From the NCBI RefSeq assembly GCF_017163935.1, contig NZ_JABVZR010000002.1:2418001-2482000 (forward strand): a DNA stretch of 64,000 nt. The letters run 5' to 3'. The notes under the pieces are model-generated. The model did no database searches and was not told where the DNA came from. It saw nothing but the letters and a program-made list of their open reading frames with translations. Both the position numbers and the translations under genes were made by a program. Shown here in pieces: positions 15,185 to 24,369 of this stretch (position 1 is its first letter; every line of letters begins with the position of its first letter). The DNA comes from Novosphingobium terrae (lineage in GTDB: Bacteria > Pseudomonadota > Alphaproteobacteria > Sphingomonadales > Sphingomonadaceae).

Positions 15185-17494
15185 TTAGAAGTTCATCGTC
15201 ACTGTGCCGAAGACCTGGCGCGGATTGCCCCAATAGGTGGTCAGCACGCCTTCCTTGCCCAGAGTCGGGATCAGCGTGCCTTGCGGCGTGTAAGTCAGGG
15301 CGCCCGTTGTGGCATTGGCGGCGACATAGGTATAGCCCGAGGTCTTGTAGCGCTTGTCGGCCAGATTCTTGCCATAGATGCCCAAGGTCCAGCGGCCGCC
15401 GGGTGCGCGATAGACCAGACTGGCATCGAACAGCGCATAGGCGGGCTGGTCGAGATAGGGGTTGGGGATCTCGAACTGATAGGTCGTGCTCTTCCACGAC
15501 ATGCCGCCCGTCAGATCCAGCGATCCCTTGGGCACCGGCAGCGCCAGCGTGGCGGAGGCATTGCCGTTCCACGCGGGCGTGTTCTGCACCTTGCGATAGG
15601 CGGCCACATCCACCGGCGCATTGTTGATCAGCGTAATGTATTTCAGATATTTGGCGTCGATATAACCCAGCGAGCCATTCAGCGTCAGCATGCCCAGCTT
15701 GAAATGGCCCTCGGCCTCCACGCCCTGCATCCGCGCCTTGCCCGCATTGGAGACCACACCACAGAAGCTGGGCAGGCCCGAAACCGTGCAGGCCACCGAA
15801 CCCGGGATCTGCACATCGGTATAATCCATGCGGAAGGCGGCGAGGTTCAGCGCCAGCTTGCGATCAAGCAGGCGGGTTTTCACGCCCACTTCGTAATTGT
15901 TGACCTTCTCGGGCCGGAAGCTGAGGAAGTCGCCTTGGGTCTCGCCCGGGGGCGCATTCACGCCTACTCCGCGCGGGTCGAAACCGCCGCCCTTGAAGCC
16001 CTGCGAATAGCTGACATAGATCGTGTTGTCGGTGTTGGGCCGCCAGTTGATCGAGGCGCGGGGGGTGAATTTGGTGTAGGTGGCATTGCCGAAGAAATTG
16101 GTGCTGGGCGCACCGAAGGGAATGCCCGCGCCGCCGAAGGTGGGCGATCCGCCGCCCAGATAGTTCTGGCGCAGGATCGTCGCGCCGCGCTTGTCCCAGG
16201 TGTAGCGCCCGCCGGCTTCAAGGCTGATATGGTCGGTCACATCATAGGTCAGATTGGCGAAACCGGCCATGGTGTCGGTGATGATGTTGGCATCGGTATA
16301 GGCGGTCAGGCCCGGCACGGTGGTGAAGAGGCGGACGTCAAACTGGGTCAGCGCCGTGGCATGCAGGTAATAGAAGCCCGCCATGCCGTTGAAGCGGCCT
16401 TTCGAGACCAGAACCTGCAGTTCCTGACTCAGCTGACGATTGCGGTAATAGGCCGGAACATCGACATCCTGCGACGCCGTGGCATCGAAATCGATGGGCG
16501 AGGCCGAATCATCCTTGCGATAGGCGGTGATCGAGCGAAGAGTCAGCCCGTCGACCGGCTTGGCCTCCAGAAACAGTGACCAGCCCCAGGCCTTCACATC
16601 CTGCTTCGGGCTGGTGAGCCCGGCCAGCGTGTCGAACACATTGGGCAGCACCGGCGCGCCGGTCAGCTGGCCCGGGATCTCGCGATGGCCGCCGCGCGGG
16701 TTGGACATGTCATGCGTGTAATCGCCGGTCATGCGGGCGAAGATCTTGTCGCCATGCACTTCAATCGTGCCGCGCCCGGCGATGATATCCTTGTTGTAAT
16801 TGTCCTGACCGGTGGTCAGATCCTTGCCGAAACCGCCGCGCGTCAGCCGCGCGAAAGAGCCGCCCACACGCACCAGCCCGTTCTTGTCCACCGGCGTGCT
16901 GGCGGTGATCACGCCATCGGCCTGATTGTAGCTGCCATAGGTGCCTCGCAGCTGGACATGCGGCTTATCGTCCAGCTTCTTTGTCACATATTTGATCGCG
17001 CCGCCGATGGTGTTGCGGCCATAGAGCGTGCCCTGCGGCCCGCGCAAAACCTCAACGCGTTCAACATCATAGATGTCGAGAACGGCGGCCTGCGGGCGGT
17101 TGAGATAGATGTCATCCAGATAGATGCCCACGCCCTGCTCGAAGCCGGAGACCGGGTCCTGCTGGCCCACGCCGCGGATAAAGGCCGAGAGGGTGGAGTT
17201 GGTCCCGCGCGAAGGTTCCAGCGTGACGTTGGGCACTTCATCGGCCAGATCGGTGATGTCCATCGCGCCCTTGGCGGCCAGCTGGTCGCCGGTGAAGGCG
17301 GTGATGGCGATGGGCACAGAACTCAGCGTTTCGCTGCGGCGGCGGGCGGTGACGATGATGTCGTCATTGCTCACGGAAGGCGCGGATTTGGGAGCATCCT
17401 GCGCCATGACGGGCGACGAAAGCACCCCCAGCGCGACAGTCGAGAGCAGGAAGGCGTAGATCGGGCGTGGGGTGTTGCGTGCGGTCGGTGCCAT
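15185..17494 (-). CDS. TonB-dependent receptor
   Basis: 769-residue outer-membrane receptor without STN domain. The signal peptide ends near SSPVMAQ (about residue 32). It is followed by TonB-box-like DDIIVTARRR, a plug with AFIRGVGQQDPVSGFEQGVGIYLDD and VERVEVLRGPQGTLYGRNT, and a barrel ending VTMNF. This is the receptor type that sphingomonads use for aromatic, terpenoid or other organic nutrients. The ATG at 17494 follows AAGGAG at good spacing; 17 upstream in-frame codons lack support. An inverted repeat related to the TetR palindrome at 13138 lies 54 bases upstream, so it is probably part of the MFS/hydrolase regulon. Confidence 0.9.
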   Translation of the reverse strand: MAPTARNTPRPIYAFLLSTVALGVLSSPVMAQDAPKSAPSVSNDDIIVTARRRSETLSSVPIAITAFTGDQLAAKGAMDITDLADEVPNVTLEPSRGTNSTLSAFIRGVGQQDPVSGFEQGVGIYLDDIYLNRPQAAVLDIYDVERVEVLRGPQGTLYGRNTIGGAIKYVTKKLDDKPHVQLRGTYGSYNQADGVITASTPVDKNGLVRVGGSFARLTRGGFGKDLTTGQDNYNKDIIAGRGTIEVHGDKIFARMTGDYTHDMSNPRGGHREIPGQLTGAPVLPNVFDTLAGLTSPKQDVKAWGWSLFLEAKPVDGLTLRSITAYRKDDSASPIDFDATASQDVDVPAYYRNRQLSQELQVLVSKGRFNGMAGFYYLHATALTQFDVRLFTTVPGLTAYTDANIITDTMAGFANLTYDVTDHISLEAGGRYTWDKRGATILRQNYLGGGSPTFGGAGIPFGAPSTNFFGNATYTKFTPRASINWRPNTDNTIYVSYSQGFKGGGFDPRGVGVNAPPGETQGDFLSFRPEKVNNYEVGVKTRLLDRKLALNLAAFRMDYTDVQIPGSVACTVSGLPSFCGVVSNAGKARMQGVEAEGHFKLGMLTLNGSLGYIDAKYLKYITLINNAPVDVAAYRKVQNTPAWNGNASATLALPVPKGSLDLTGGMSWKSTTYQFEIPNPYLDQPAYALFDASLVYRAPGGRWTLGIYGKNLADKRYKTSGYTYVAANATTGALTYTPQGTLIPTLGKEGVLTTYWGNPRQVFGTVTMNF

Positions 17495-17547
17495 GGTCCT
17501 CTCCTTGCGCGGCGATCTTGGTGTGCCAGCGTCATGGCGGGACAATA

Positions 17548-17570
17548 TTGAAACATGAACCGAGTTTCAA
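17548..17570. promoter_or_regulatory. Inverted repeat upstream of receptor gene, candidate TetR site
   Basis: TTGAAAC and GTTTCAA arms (17548-17554, 17564-17570) flank a 9-base spacer. The left side reads TGAAACATG, nearly the half-site of the palindrome at 13138-13151. The rest of the 292-bp gap 17495-17786 shows no gene. Confidence 0.4.
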
Positions 17571-17786
17571 CTTTGAAGTGTATCAAAAGCAAAAACAGCG
17601 GGGACAAGTTGCCGGCGAGCATGATCAGGCGGAGGAATGATGATCCGTAAAGCTGACACATCTGTTTGAAAACATGCCTGAACCATGCTGATCCCGTCGC
17701 ATGGCGCAACCGCCCTGCCGGTGCCCTCTATCGCGCGCGATGATCCGGCTTTATGGCTGCCTATCGCTTCTTTGCTGTGAGCTTCG

Positions 17787-18950
17787 ATGAAGATTGAGAA
17801 GATCGGATTGCCGCAGGCGCGCCGTATCGCGCTGGCGGCTCAAGGTTTCGGTGCAAGGCAGCCGGACGCGCCCGGCAGCAGCCATCTGCAGCGCGTGATC
17901 GACCGGGTGCAACTGCACCAGATCGACAGCGTCAATGTGCTGACCCGGGCGCATTACCTCCCGGCGTTTTCCCGTCTGGGCGCTTATGACACAGCCGATC
18001 TCGATCGGTTGGCCTGGGGTGCGCCACGTCAGCGCAAGCTTTTCGAATATTGGGCGCATGAGGCCTCCCTGCTGCCCTTCGACATGCACCCTCTATTACG
18101 CTGGCGGATGGCGCGCGCCGATCGGGGCGAAACCGGATGGAGCGGCATGCGTCCCTATGCCGGTGAACGTCGCGCGGAAGCGATGGCGGTGCTGGAGCGC
18201 ATCCGCAGCGAAGGGCCGATGGCCGCCTCGGATTTCGACGCGCACAAGGGGCAGTCAGGCTGGTGGGAATGGAGCGATATCAAGTGCACGCTCGAATGGC
18301 TGTTCTGGGCCGGGCATATCACCACCACCACACGCCGCCGCGCCTTCGAGCGGGTCTATGATCTGCCGGAGCGGGTGCTGCCTGCCGCAGTTCTGTCTAC
18401 CGCCACGCCCCCGGAAGACGAGGCCCATCGCGCCCTGATCGAGCGCGCCGCCCGCGCCCATGGCATTGCGACGGAGAAGGAGTTGCGCGATTACTTCCGC
18501 CAGTCGCCGGAGCAGGCCCGCCCCGCCATCACGGCGCTCGCCGAAGAGGGCGTGCTGATCCCGGTGGCGGTGGAGGGCTGGCGGCATGCCTGGTTGCACC
18601 GCGATGCCAGGCAGCCGCGCCGGGTGGAAGCGCGCGCCCTTCTGGCACCGTTCGACCCCCTGATCTGGGAACGCGACCGCACGGAGCGGCTGTTCGGCTT
18701 TCGCTACCGCATCGAAATCTACGTGCCGGCGGAGAAGCGGGTCCATGGCTATTACGTGCTGCCCTTTTTGCTGGGCGACCGGCTGGTGGCCCGCGTCGAT
18801 CTCAAGGCCGACAGGACCGAGGGGCAGCTTTTGGCGCGCGCGGTCCATCTGGAGCCGGATGCGCCCGCTCACACCCGCGATGCTCTGGCCGAGGCATTAC
18901 AATCTATGGCCGGATGGTTGGGGTTGGATAGGGTCCATCACGATGGCTGA
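17787..18950 (+). CDS. ycaQ: YcaQ-type winged-helix DNA glycosylase (crosslink unhooking)
   Basis: 387-residue protein of the YcaQ/AlkZ (HTH_42, COG3214) family, which removes bulky alkylated bases and unhooks DNA interstrand crosslinks. Winged-helix repeats run through the protein. The conserved catalytic motif QxD is present as Q45-I46-D47 in VQLHQIDSVNVLTRAHYLPAFSR, which places it in the YcaQ-like rather than the AlkZ-like (QxQ) branch. Other family features are WGAPRQRKLFEYWAHEASLLP and the C-terminal RLFGFRYRIEIYVPAEKRVHGYYVLPFLLG. The length matches E. coli YcaQ. It stands alone between a receptor and a converging thioesterase gene; a general repair role is likely, not linked to the neighbours. 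Confidence 0.88.
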   Translation: MKIEKIGLPQARRIALAAQGFGARQPDAPGSSHLQRVIDRVQLHQIDSVNVLTRAHYLPAFSRLGAYDTADLDRLAWGAPRQRKLFEYWAHEASLLPFDMHPLLRWRMARADRGETGWSGMRPYAGERRAEAMAVLERIRSEGPMAASDFDAHKGQSGWWEWSDIKCTLEWLFWAGHITTTTRRRAFERVYDLPERVLPAAVLSTATPPEDEAHRALIERAARAHGIATEKELRDYFRQSPEQARPAITALAEEGVLIPVAVEGWRHAWLHRDARQPRRVEARALLAPFDPLIWERDRTERLFGFRYRIEIYVPAEKRVHGYYVLPFLLGDRLVARVDLKADRTEGQLLARAVHLEPDAPAHTRDALAEALQSMAGWLGLDRVHHDG

Positions 18951-18957
18951 GCATGCA

Positions 18958-19398
18958 TCATTGGCCCTGTGACCGGCCTGCAGTGGATTGCACGATCAAT
19001 GTCGAGGTGGCTGTCGCCAGATCGCGTCCGGCCCTGTCGCGGATCACGCCTTCGGTGAACAACAATTGTCGGCCCGCCTTTTGCACGCGCCCCACTAGCG
19101 TCAAAGGCCCGGATGTGATCTCGATCTTGCGCAGGTAGGAGGTCTTCAACTCCGCCGTCAGGGAGAATGTGGCCTCGGGCATCAGCGTGCCGCCCGCCAG
19201 ACCGCAGGCGCAATCCAGCAAAGCGGCGATATAGCCGCCATGCATCACCCCCAGCCTGTTGCGGAACATCGCCTGAGGATCGGCCTGCAGGGTGATCTCC
19301 CCCGCTGCCACGGCGATCAGCCTCAGGCCGAGCAAGCGGCTCATCGGCGCTTCCAGATGCTCTTCAAGCAGCGCCATGGCGGCGGGGGAGATTGTCAT
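18958..19398 (-). CDS. PaaI-type hotdog-fold acyl-CoA thioesterase
   Basis: 146-residue hotdog thioesterase that hydrolyses acyl- or phenylacyl-CoA, last gene of the leftward beta-oxidation operon. It carries the family motif [20 protein letters not shown] (HGG turn followed by the long helix with the catalytic Asp) and the C-terminal strands [17 protein letters not shown]. Its ATG overlaps the stop of etfA (ATGA). It probably releases CoA from dead-end or surplus acyl-CoA formed in the pathway. It converges with the YcaQ gene, with 7 bases between. Confidence 0.88.
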   Translation of the reverse strand: MTISPAAMALLEEHLEAPMSRLLGLRLIAVAAGEITLQADPQAMFRNRLGVMHGGYIAALLDCACGLAGGTLMPEATFSLTAELKTSYLRKIEITSGPLTLVGRVQKAGRQLLFTEGVIRDRAGRDLATATSTLIVQSTAGRSQGQ

Positions 19399-20327
19399 GA
19401 CAGGCTGCCTGTCAGGGCAGGCACGGCCTCGAACAGATCGGCCACCAGAGCGATATCGGCGATCTGGAAGATCGGTGCCTCTTCATCCCTGTTGATGGCC
19501 ACGATGGTCTTGCTGTCCTTCATGCCAGCCAGATGCTGGATCGCCCCGGAAATGCCGACAGCGATATAGACCTCGGGCGCCACGATCTTGCCGGTCTGGC
19601 CCACCTGATAATCATTGGGCACATAGCCTGCATCCACCGCCGCGCGCGATGCGCCCACGGCGGCGCCCAGCCTGTCGGCCAGCGGGAACAGCAGCTGTTC
19701 GAAGGTCGGTGCATCCTTCAGCGCCCGCCCGCCCGAGACCACCACACGCGCGCTCGTCAGTTCGGGGCGTTCGCTTTTGGCGACTTCTGCGCTCACGAAG
19801 CTGGACTGGCCGATATCGCCCGTGGTGCTGACGGCTTCGATCCGGGCCGACCCGCCGTCCCCTGCTTTGGCGAAACCCGTGCCGCGCACGGTGATCACCA
19901 GCCTGGGGTCGGCGCTTTCCACCGTGGCGATGGCATTGCCGGCATAGATCGGACGGGTGAAACGCCTTGGCCCCTCGACGCTGAGGATTTCTGAAATCTG
20001 CGCCACATCCAGCAGGGCCGCCACACGCGGCGCGATGTTCTTGCCGGTGGTGGTGGCGGGCGCCAGAAAGGCGTTGTAACCCGCCATCAGCGCGACGATC
20101 AAGGGCGTCACATTCTCCGCCAGACCATGGGCATAGGCGGCATCCTGCGCCACCAACACCGTCGCCACCCCAGCCATGGAGGCCGCCGCCTGCGCCACGC
20201 CATCGACGCCGGACCCGGCCACCAGCACATGCACCGTGCCCAGCTGCGCGGCGGCGGTAACGGCGCTGCGCGTGGCATCTTTCAACAGGGCTCCATCATG
20301 CTCGGCCCACACCAACACCTGCGCCAT
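19395..20327 (-). CDS. etfA: Electron transfer flavoprotein, alpha subunit
   Basis: 310-residue FAD-binding alpha subunit of ETF, passing electrons from acyl-CoA dehydrogenase to ETF-ubiquinone oxidoreductase. It starts [19 protein letters not shown], and the C-terminal FAD domain is typical: [59 protein letters not shown] and [15 protein letters not shown]. The length is that of bacterial EtfA. The ATG at 20327 was chosen; open frame upstream overlaps etfB. It sits between etfB (1-base gap) and the thioesterase (4-base overlap). Together they serve the acyl-CoA dehydrogenase at the head of this operon. Confidence 0.95.
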   Translation of the reverse strand: MAQVLVWAEHDGALLKDATRSAVTAAAQLGTVHVLVAGSGVDGVAQAAASMAGVATVLVAQDAAYAHGLAENVTPLIVALMAGYNAFLAPATTTGKNIAPRVAALLDVAQISEILSVEGPRRFTRPIYAGNAIATVESADPRLVITVRGTGFAKAGDGGSARIEAVSTTGDIGQSSFVSAEVAKSERPELTSARVVVSGGRALKDAPTFEQLLFPLADRLGAAVGASRAAVDAGYVPNDYQVGQTGKIVAPEVYIAVGISGAIQHLAGMKDSKTIVAINRDEEAPIFQIADIALVADLFEAVPALTGSLS

Positions 20328-20328
20328 C

Positions 20329-21075
20329 CTATGCGACTCCCAATTCCCTGAGTTTGACCAGCAGCCCATCGACATTGGCCACCCTGATCCCGGCCCCGCG
20401 CACCGCAGGCTCTGCCACCTTCAGCGTGGTGAGGCGGGGTGTGACGTCCACACCGTAATCCCGGGGTGTCCTGATGGCCAAAGGCTTGGACTTGGCCTTC
20501 ATGATCCCCGGCAGGCTGGCATAGCGCGGCTCGTTCAAACGCAGATCGGTGGTGACGATGGCGGGCAGGGCAAGGCGCAGGGTTTCCAGCCCGCCATCCA
20601 CCTCACGCGTCACCAGCACATGCTCGCCCTCGACCACGAGCTTGCTGGCAAAGGTCCCCTGAGGGCGGCCCAGCAACGCGGCCAGCATCTGGCCCACCTG
20701 ATTGCTGTCATCATCGATGGCCTGCTTGCCCAGCAGGATCAGATCCGGGGCTTCATCATCGGCGATCACCTGCAGGATCTTGGCCACGCCCAGCGGCTCG
20801 ACCTCCGTGTCGGATTGCACCAGAATGGCCCGATCCGCGCCCATCGCCAGCGCCGTGCGCAACACATCCTGCGCCTTGGCGGGGCCGACCGAGACCGCCA
20901 CCACCTCGCTGGCGATGCCCTGTTCCTTCAGCCGCACCGCTTCCTCGACGGCGATCTCGTCGAAGGGGTTGAGGCTCATCTTGGCATTGGCCAGATCCAC
21001 GCCCGAGCCATCCGCCTTCACCCGTGGCTTCACATTGTAATCAAGCACCCGCTTGACCGGCACCATGATCTTCAT
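20329..21075 (-). CDS. etfB: Electron transfer flavoprotein, beta subunit
   Basis: 248-residue ETF beta subunit, binding AMP and docking to dehydrogenases. It begins [20 protein letters not shown] and contains [19 protein letters not shown], the [14 protein letters not shown] segment [21 protein letters not shown] and the recognition-loop region [23 protein letters not shown]. The length equals that of typical EtfB. The ATG at 21075 follows AAGG. Gene order etfB-etfA is the usual one. It lies 17 bases downstream of the thiolase gene in the beta-oxidation operon. Confidence 0.95.
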   Translation of the reverse strand: MKIMVPVKRVLDYNVKPRVKADGSGVDLANAKMSLNPFDEIAVEEAVRLKEQGIASEVVAVSVGPAKAQDVLRTALAMGADRAILVQSDTEVEPLGVAKILQVIADDEAPDLILLGKQAIDDDSNQVGQMLAALLGRPQGTFASKLVVEGEHVLVTREVDGGLETLRLALPAIVTTDLRLNEPRYASLPGIMKAKSKPLAIRTPRDYGVDVTPRLTTLKVAEPAVRGAGIRVANVDGLLVKLRELGVA

Positions 21076-21092
21076 GACCTTGCCTTTCCTGC

Positions 21093-22274
21093 TTATACCG
21101 CTTCGACAATCAGCGCGATGCCCTGACCGCCGCCGATGCACATGGTGGCCAGACCATAGCGGCCACCGATGCGATGCAGCTCATGCACCAGCTTGGTGGC
21201 GAGGATGGCGCCGGTCGCGCCGATGGGATGGCCCAGCGAAATGCCGCTGCCATTGGGGTTCACCTTGGCCGGATCGAAGCCGAGCTCGCGCGAGACGGCG
21301 CAGGCCTGCGCGGCAAAGGCCTCATTGGATTCGATGACATCCATATCGCTCACACTCAGCCCGGCCCTGGCCAGGGCATTGCGCGTGGCGGGCACGGGGC
21401 CGATGCCCATATGCGAGGGCTCCACCCCGGCATGGCCATAAGCGACGATCCGCGCCAGCGGCTTGAGCCCGCGTGCCTTCACCGAAGCCTCGCTGGCCAG
21501 CACCACGGCCCCCGCGCCATCGTTGATGCCGCTGGCATTGCCGGCGGTGACGGTGCCGTCCTTGCGGAACACCGGCTTCAGCCGCGCAAAATCCTCCGCT
21601 GCAGCATCGTGGCGGACATATTCGTCGGTGTCGAAGACCGTCACGCCTTTACGGCTTTTGATCTCCACCGGCACGATCTGGCTGGCGAAATAGCCTTCCT
21701 TGATGGCCCGCGCGGCGCGCTGCTGGCTTTCCAGCGCCAGCGCATCCTGATCCTCGCGCGAGATGCCATAGCGCTCGGCGACGTTCTCGGCGGTGACGCC
21801 CATATGGATGCTCTCGAAGGGGTCGGTCAGCGCGCCGACCAGCCCGTCGACCAGCGCGGCATCGCCCATCTTCTGGCCCCAGCGCAGGGCGGGGGCGAAG
21901 TAGGGCGCGCGGCTCATCACCTCCACACCCGCGCCGATGGCCAGATCATGGTCGCCCAGCATGATCGACTGCGCCGCCGAGACCACCGCCTGAAGCCCCG
22001 ATCCGCACAGGCGGTTGACGGTATGGGCCGGGCTTTCCTTGGGGAGGCCCGCGCCAATGGCGGCGATGCGCGCGGCATAGGCGTCGCGCGGCATTGTGTG
22101 GATCACATTGCCCAGCACGAAATTGCCGATGTCCTCGCCCTGCAGGCCCGCGCGCGCGATGGCGGCGCGGGAGATCAGGGCGGCCAGTTCGCCCGGCTGC
22201 TGGTCTTTCAGCGCACCACCAAAGCTGCCGATGGCGGCGCGTGCCGCCGCAACGATATAAACTGCCGTCATCAT
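21093..22274 (-). CDS. Acetyl-CoA C-acyltransferase (thiolase)
   Basis: 393-residue thiolase that cleaves 3-ketoacyl-CoA with CoA to acetyl-CoA and a shortened acyl-CoA (or the reverse). Catalytic residues are visible: nucleophile C90 in [10 protein letters not shown]349 in [10 protein letters not shown] and C379 in MCIGGGQG, plus NEAFAAQ in the C-terminal domain. The length is typical of tetrameric thiolase II. A second in-frame ATG is adjacent to the chosen one. It lies 13 bases downstream of the bifunctional hydratase/dehydrogenase, so the two consecutive steps of beta-oxidation are co-transcribed. Confidence 0.94.
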   Translation of the reverse strand: MMTAVYIVAAARAAIGSFGGALKDQQPGELAALISRAAIARAGLQGEDIGNFVLGNVIHTMPRDAYAARIAAIGAGLPKESPAHTVNRLCGSGLQAVVSAAQSIMLGDHDLAIGAGVEVMSRAPYFAPALRWGQKMGDAALVDGLVGALTDPFESIHMGVTAENVAERYGISREDQDALALESQQRAARAIKEGYFASQIVPVEIKSRKGVTVFDTDEYVRHDAAAEDFARLKPVFRKDGTVTAGNASGINDGAGAVVLASEASVKARGLKPLARIVAYGHAGVEPSHMGIGPVPATRNALARAGLSVSDMDVIESNEAFAAQACAVSRELGFDPAKVNPNGSGISLGHPIGATGAILATKLVHELHRIGGRYGLATMCIGGGQGIALIVEAV

Positions 22275-22287
22275 ACTCTCCTGAATT

Positions 22288-24351
22288 TTATGCGTTGAGC
22301 GTCGAGAATGCGGCGCCTTTGGCCGCCATGGTGTCGATCAGCGGGGCCGGTTCCCAGGCCCAGCCGTTGCGCCCCGTCGCCAGCGCCGCGATCCGCCGGG
22401 CGAGGTCAGGTGCGCCAATCCGATCGGCCTGAAACAGCGGCCCGCCGCGTTCCCGCGCGAAGCCGTAACCGTGAAGGAACACCATATCGACATCGACCGG
22501 GCGATAGGCGATCCCTTCGCCCACGATCCGCAATCCCTCGTTGATCAGGGCGAGCAGGCAGCGCTCGACGATCTCTTCATCGCTGATGGCGCGGCGGGGC
22601 AGGCCGATCTCGGCGGAATAGGCAAGGATGAGGTTTTCGATCTCGGGATCGGGCGAGGGCGTGCGGCCATCGGCATAGCGATAGATGCCCTTGCCGGTCT
22701 TTTGCCCGAAGCGGCCCAGCGCGCAGATGCGGTCGATCACGCGGGAATAGGGGCGGTCGGGCTGCTCCACCGCGCGGCGCTGGCGGATGGCCCAGCCGAT
22801 GTCCTGCCCCACCAGATCCATCGTGCGGCAGGGGCCCATGGCAAAGCCCCATTGCTCCAGCGCGGCGTCGATCTGCTGGGGCAGGGCGCCTTCCTCCAGC
22901 AGGAACCACACCTGCCGCAGATATTCCTCGAACATGCGGTTGCCGATAAAGCCGTCACACACGCCCGAGACGACCGAGACCTTGCCCAGCCTTTTGCCCA
23001 GCGCCATGGCGGTGGCCAGCACATCGGGCGCGGTTTTCGCTCCGCGCACCACCTCCAGCAGGCGCATGATGTTGGCGGGCGAGAAGAAATGCAGGCCGAC
23101 AACGCGCGAGGGATCGGCCACGGCCTGCGCGATCAGATCGAGATCGAGCGTGGAGGTGTTGCTGGCCAGAATGGCATCGGGGCGAACGACGGCCTCGGCG
23201 GCCTGCAGCACGGCGGTCTTGACCGCCATCTCCTCGAACACCGCCTCGATGACCAGATCGACAGGGGCCAAAGCCGCATAGGCTGTGGCCCCGGTGAAGC
23301 GGGCCAGCCGGGCGTCGGCCTCATCGGCGCTGATGCGGCCTTTGTCGACATCGCGGGCAAGGGTCTTACCGATGGTGTTCTGGGCGCGGGCCAGCGCGTC
23401 ATCCTTCAGCTCGACCATGGTCACGGCCAGACCGGCGTTCAGCAAGGCGATGGCAATGCCGGTGCCCATGGTGCCGCCGCCGATCACGCCCACGGTTTCG
23501 ATGGCGCGCAGCGGCAGATCGCGCGGCAGGCCGGGGATGCGGGCGACCTGACGTTCACCCAGAAAGGCATGACGCAGCGCGCCCGACGCCTCGCTGACCA
23601 GCAGGGCGGCAAAGGCTCCGGCCTCATAGGCGAGGCCGGCGGCGAGATCGGGGGTGATCTGTTCCACGCAGTCGATGATGGCGGCAGGCGCGTGGCTGAG
23701 GCCGGGGCGCAGGCCTTCGCGGGCGTCCGCCACGGCCTGCGTGAGGTCTGAGGAGGGCGGAAGATCGCCGGTTCGGCGCAAGGGCAAGGCTGCGCTTGCG
23801 GCCAGTGCGAGCGCGGCGGCCACAACATCGCCGTCGGTCATGCCGTCGATCAGGCCCGATGCCTGCGCCAGCTTTGCCGAGACCGGCTTGCCCAGCAGCA
23901 TCATCGCCAGCGCCGGACCAGCGCCGATCAGCCGGGGCAGGCGCTGCGTGCCGCCCGCACCGGGCAGCAGGCCCAGCGTCACCTCGGGCAGGCCCAGCTT
24001 TGCCGCCTGATGCGCCAGCCGGTGATGGCAGGCCAGCGCCAGTTCCAGCCCGCCGCCCAGAGCCGCGCCATGGATGGCGGCGATTACGGGCTTGGGGGAT
24101 TGCTCCAGCTGTTCGATCAGGTCGCGCAGATCGTCGGCGGTGCCGCCAGTGTCGAATTCGGCGATATCGGCCCCGCCGCAGAAGAATTTGCCGGCGCCGG
24201 TCAGCACGATGGCGCGGCAATCGGGATCGTTCAGCGCGGCGGTCAGGGCTTCGTGCAGCGCCTTGATATGGGCGGAGGACAGCGCATTGACCGCGCCATT
24301 CTCCATGGTCAGCAGCAGGGTGGCGCCGTGGCGCGTGGTGGTGACGCTCAT
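22288..24351 (-). CDS. Bifunctional enoyl-CoA hydratase / 3-hydroxyacyl-CoA dehydrogenase (FadJ/FadB-like)
   Basis: 687-residue multifunctional beta-oxidation enzyme. Residues about 1-190 form the crotonase domain with oxyanion and catalytic segments [18 protein letters not shown] and [20 protein letters not shown] Rossmann domain begins near residue 287 ([13 protein letters not shown]). The dehydrogenase core has [18 protein letters not shown] and EVVRG, and the C-terminal dehydrogenase domains end the protein. It is a little shorter than E. coli FadB/FadJ (about 715-730). It hydrates trans-2-enoyl-CoA and oxidises the 3-hydroxyacyl-CoA with NAD+. It is the second gene of the operon, 18 bases after the acyl-CoA dehydrogenase gene. 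Confidence 0.93.
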   Translation of the reverse strand: MSVTTTRHGATLLLTMENGAVNALSSAHIKALHEALTAALNDPDCRAIVLTGAGKFFCGGADIAEFDTGGTADDLRDLIEQLEQSPKPVIAAIHGAALGGGLELALACHHRLAHQAAKLGLPEVTLGLLPGAGGTQRLPRLIGAGPALAMMLLGKPVSAKLAQASGLIDGMTDGDVVAAALALAASAALPLRRTGDLPPSSDLTQAVADAREGLRPGLSHAPAAIIDCVEQITPDLAAGLAYEAGAFAALLVSEASGALRHAFLGERQVARIPGLPRDLPLRAIETVGVIGGGTMGTGIAIALLNAGLAVTMVELKDDALARAQNTIGKTLARDVDKGRISADEADARLARFTGATAYAALAPVDLVIEAVFEEMAVKTAVLQAAEAVVRPDAILASNTSTLDLDLIAQAVADPSRVVGLHFFSPANIMRLLEVVRGAKTAPDVLATAMALGKRLGKVSVVSGVCDGFIGNRMFEEYLRQVWFLLEEGALPQQIDAALEQWGFAMGPCRTMDLVGQDIGWAIRQRRAVEQPDRPYSRVIDRICALGRFGQKTGKGIYRYADGRTPSPDPEIENLILAYSAEIGLPRRAISDEEIVERCLLALINEGLRIVGEGIAYRPVDVDMVFLHGYGFARERGGPLFQADRIGAPDLARRIAALATGRNGWAWEPAPLIDTMAAKGAAFSTLNA

Positions 24352-24369
24352 GATGAAATCCTCAAGCGA

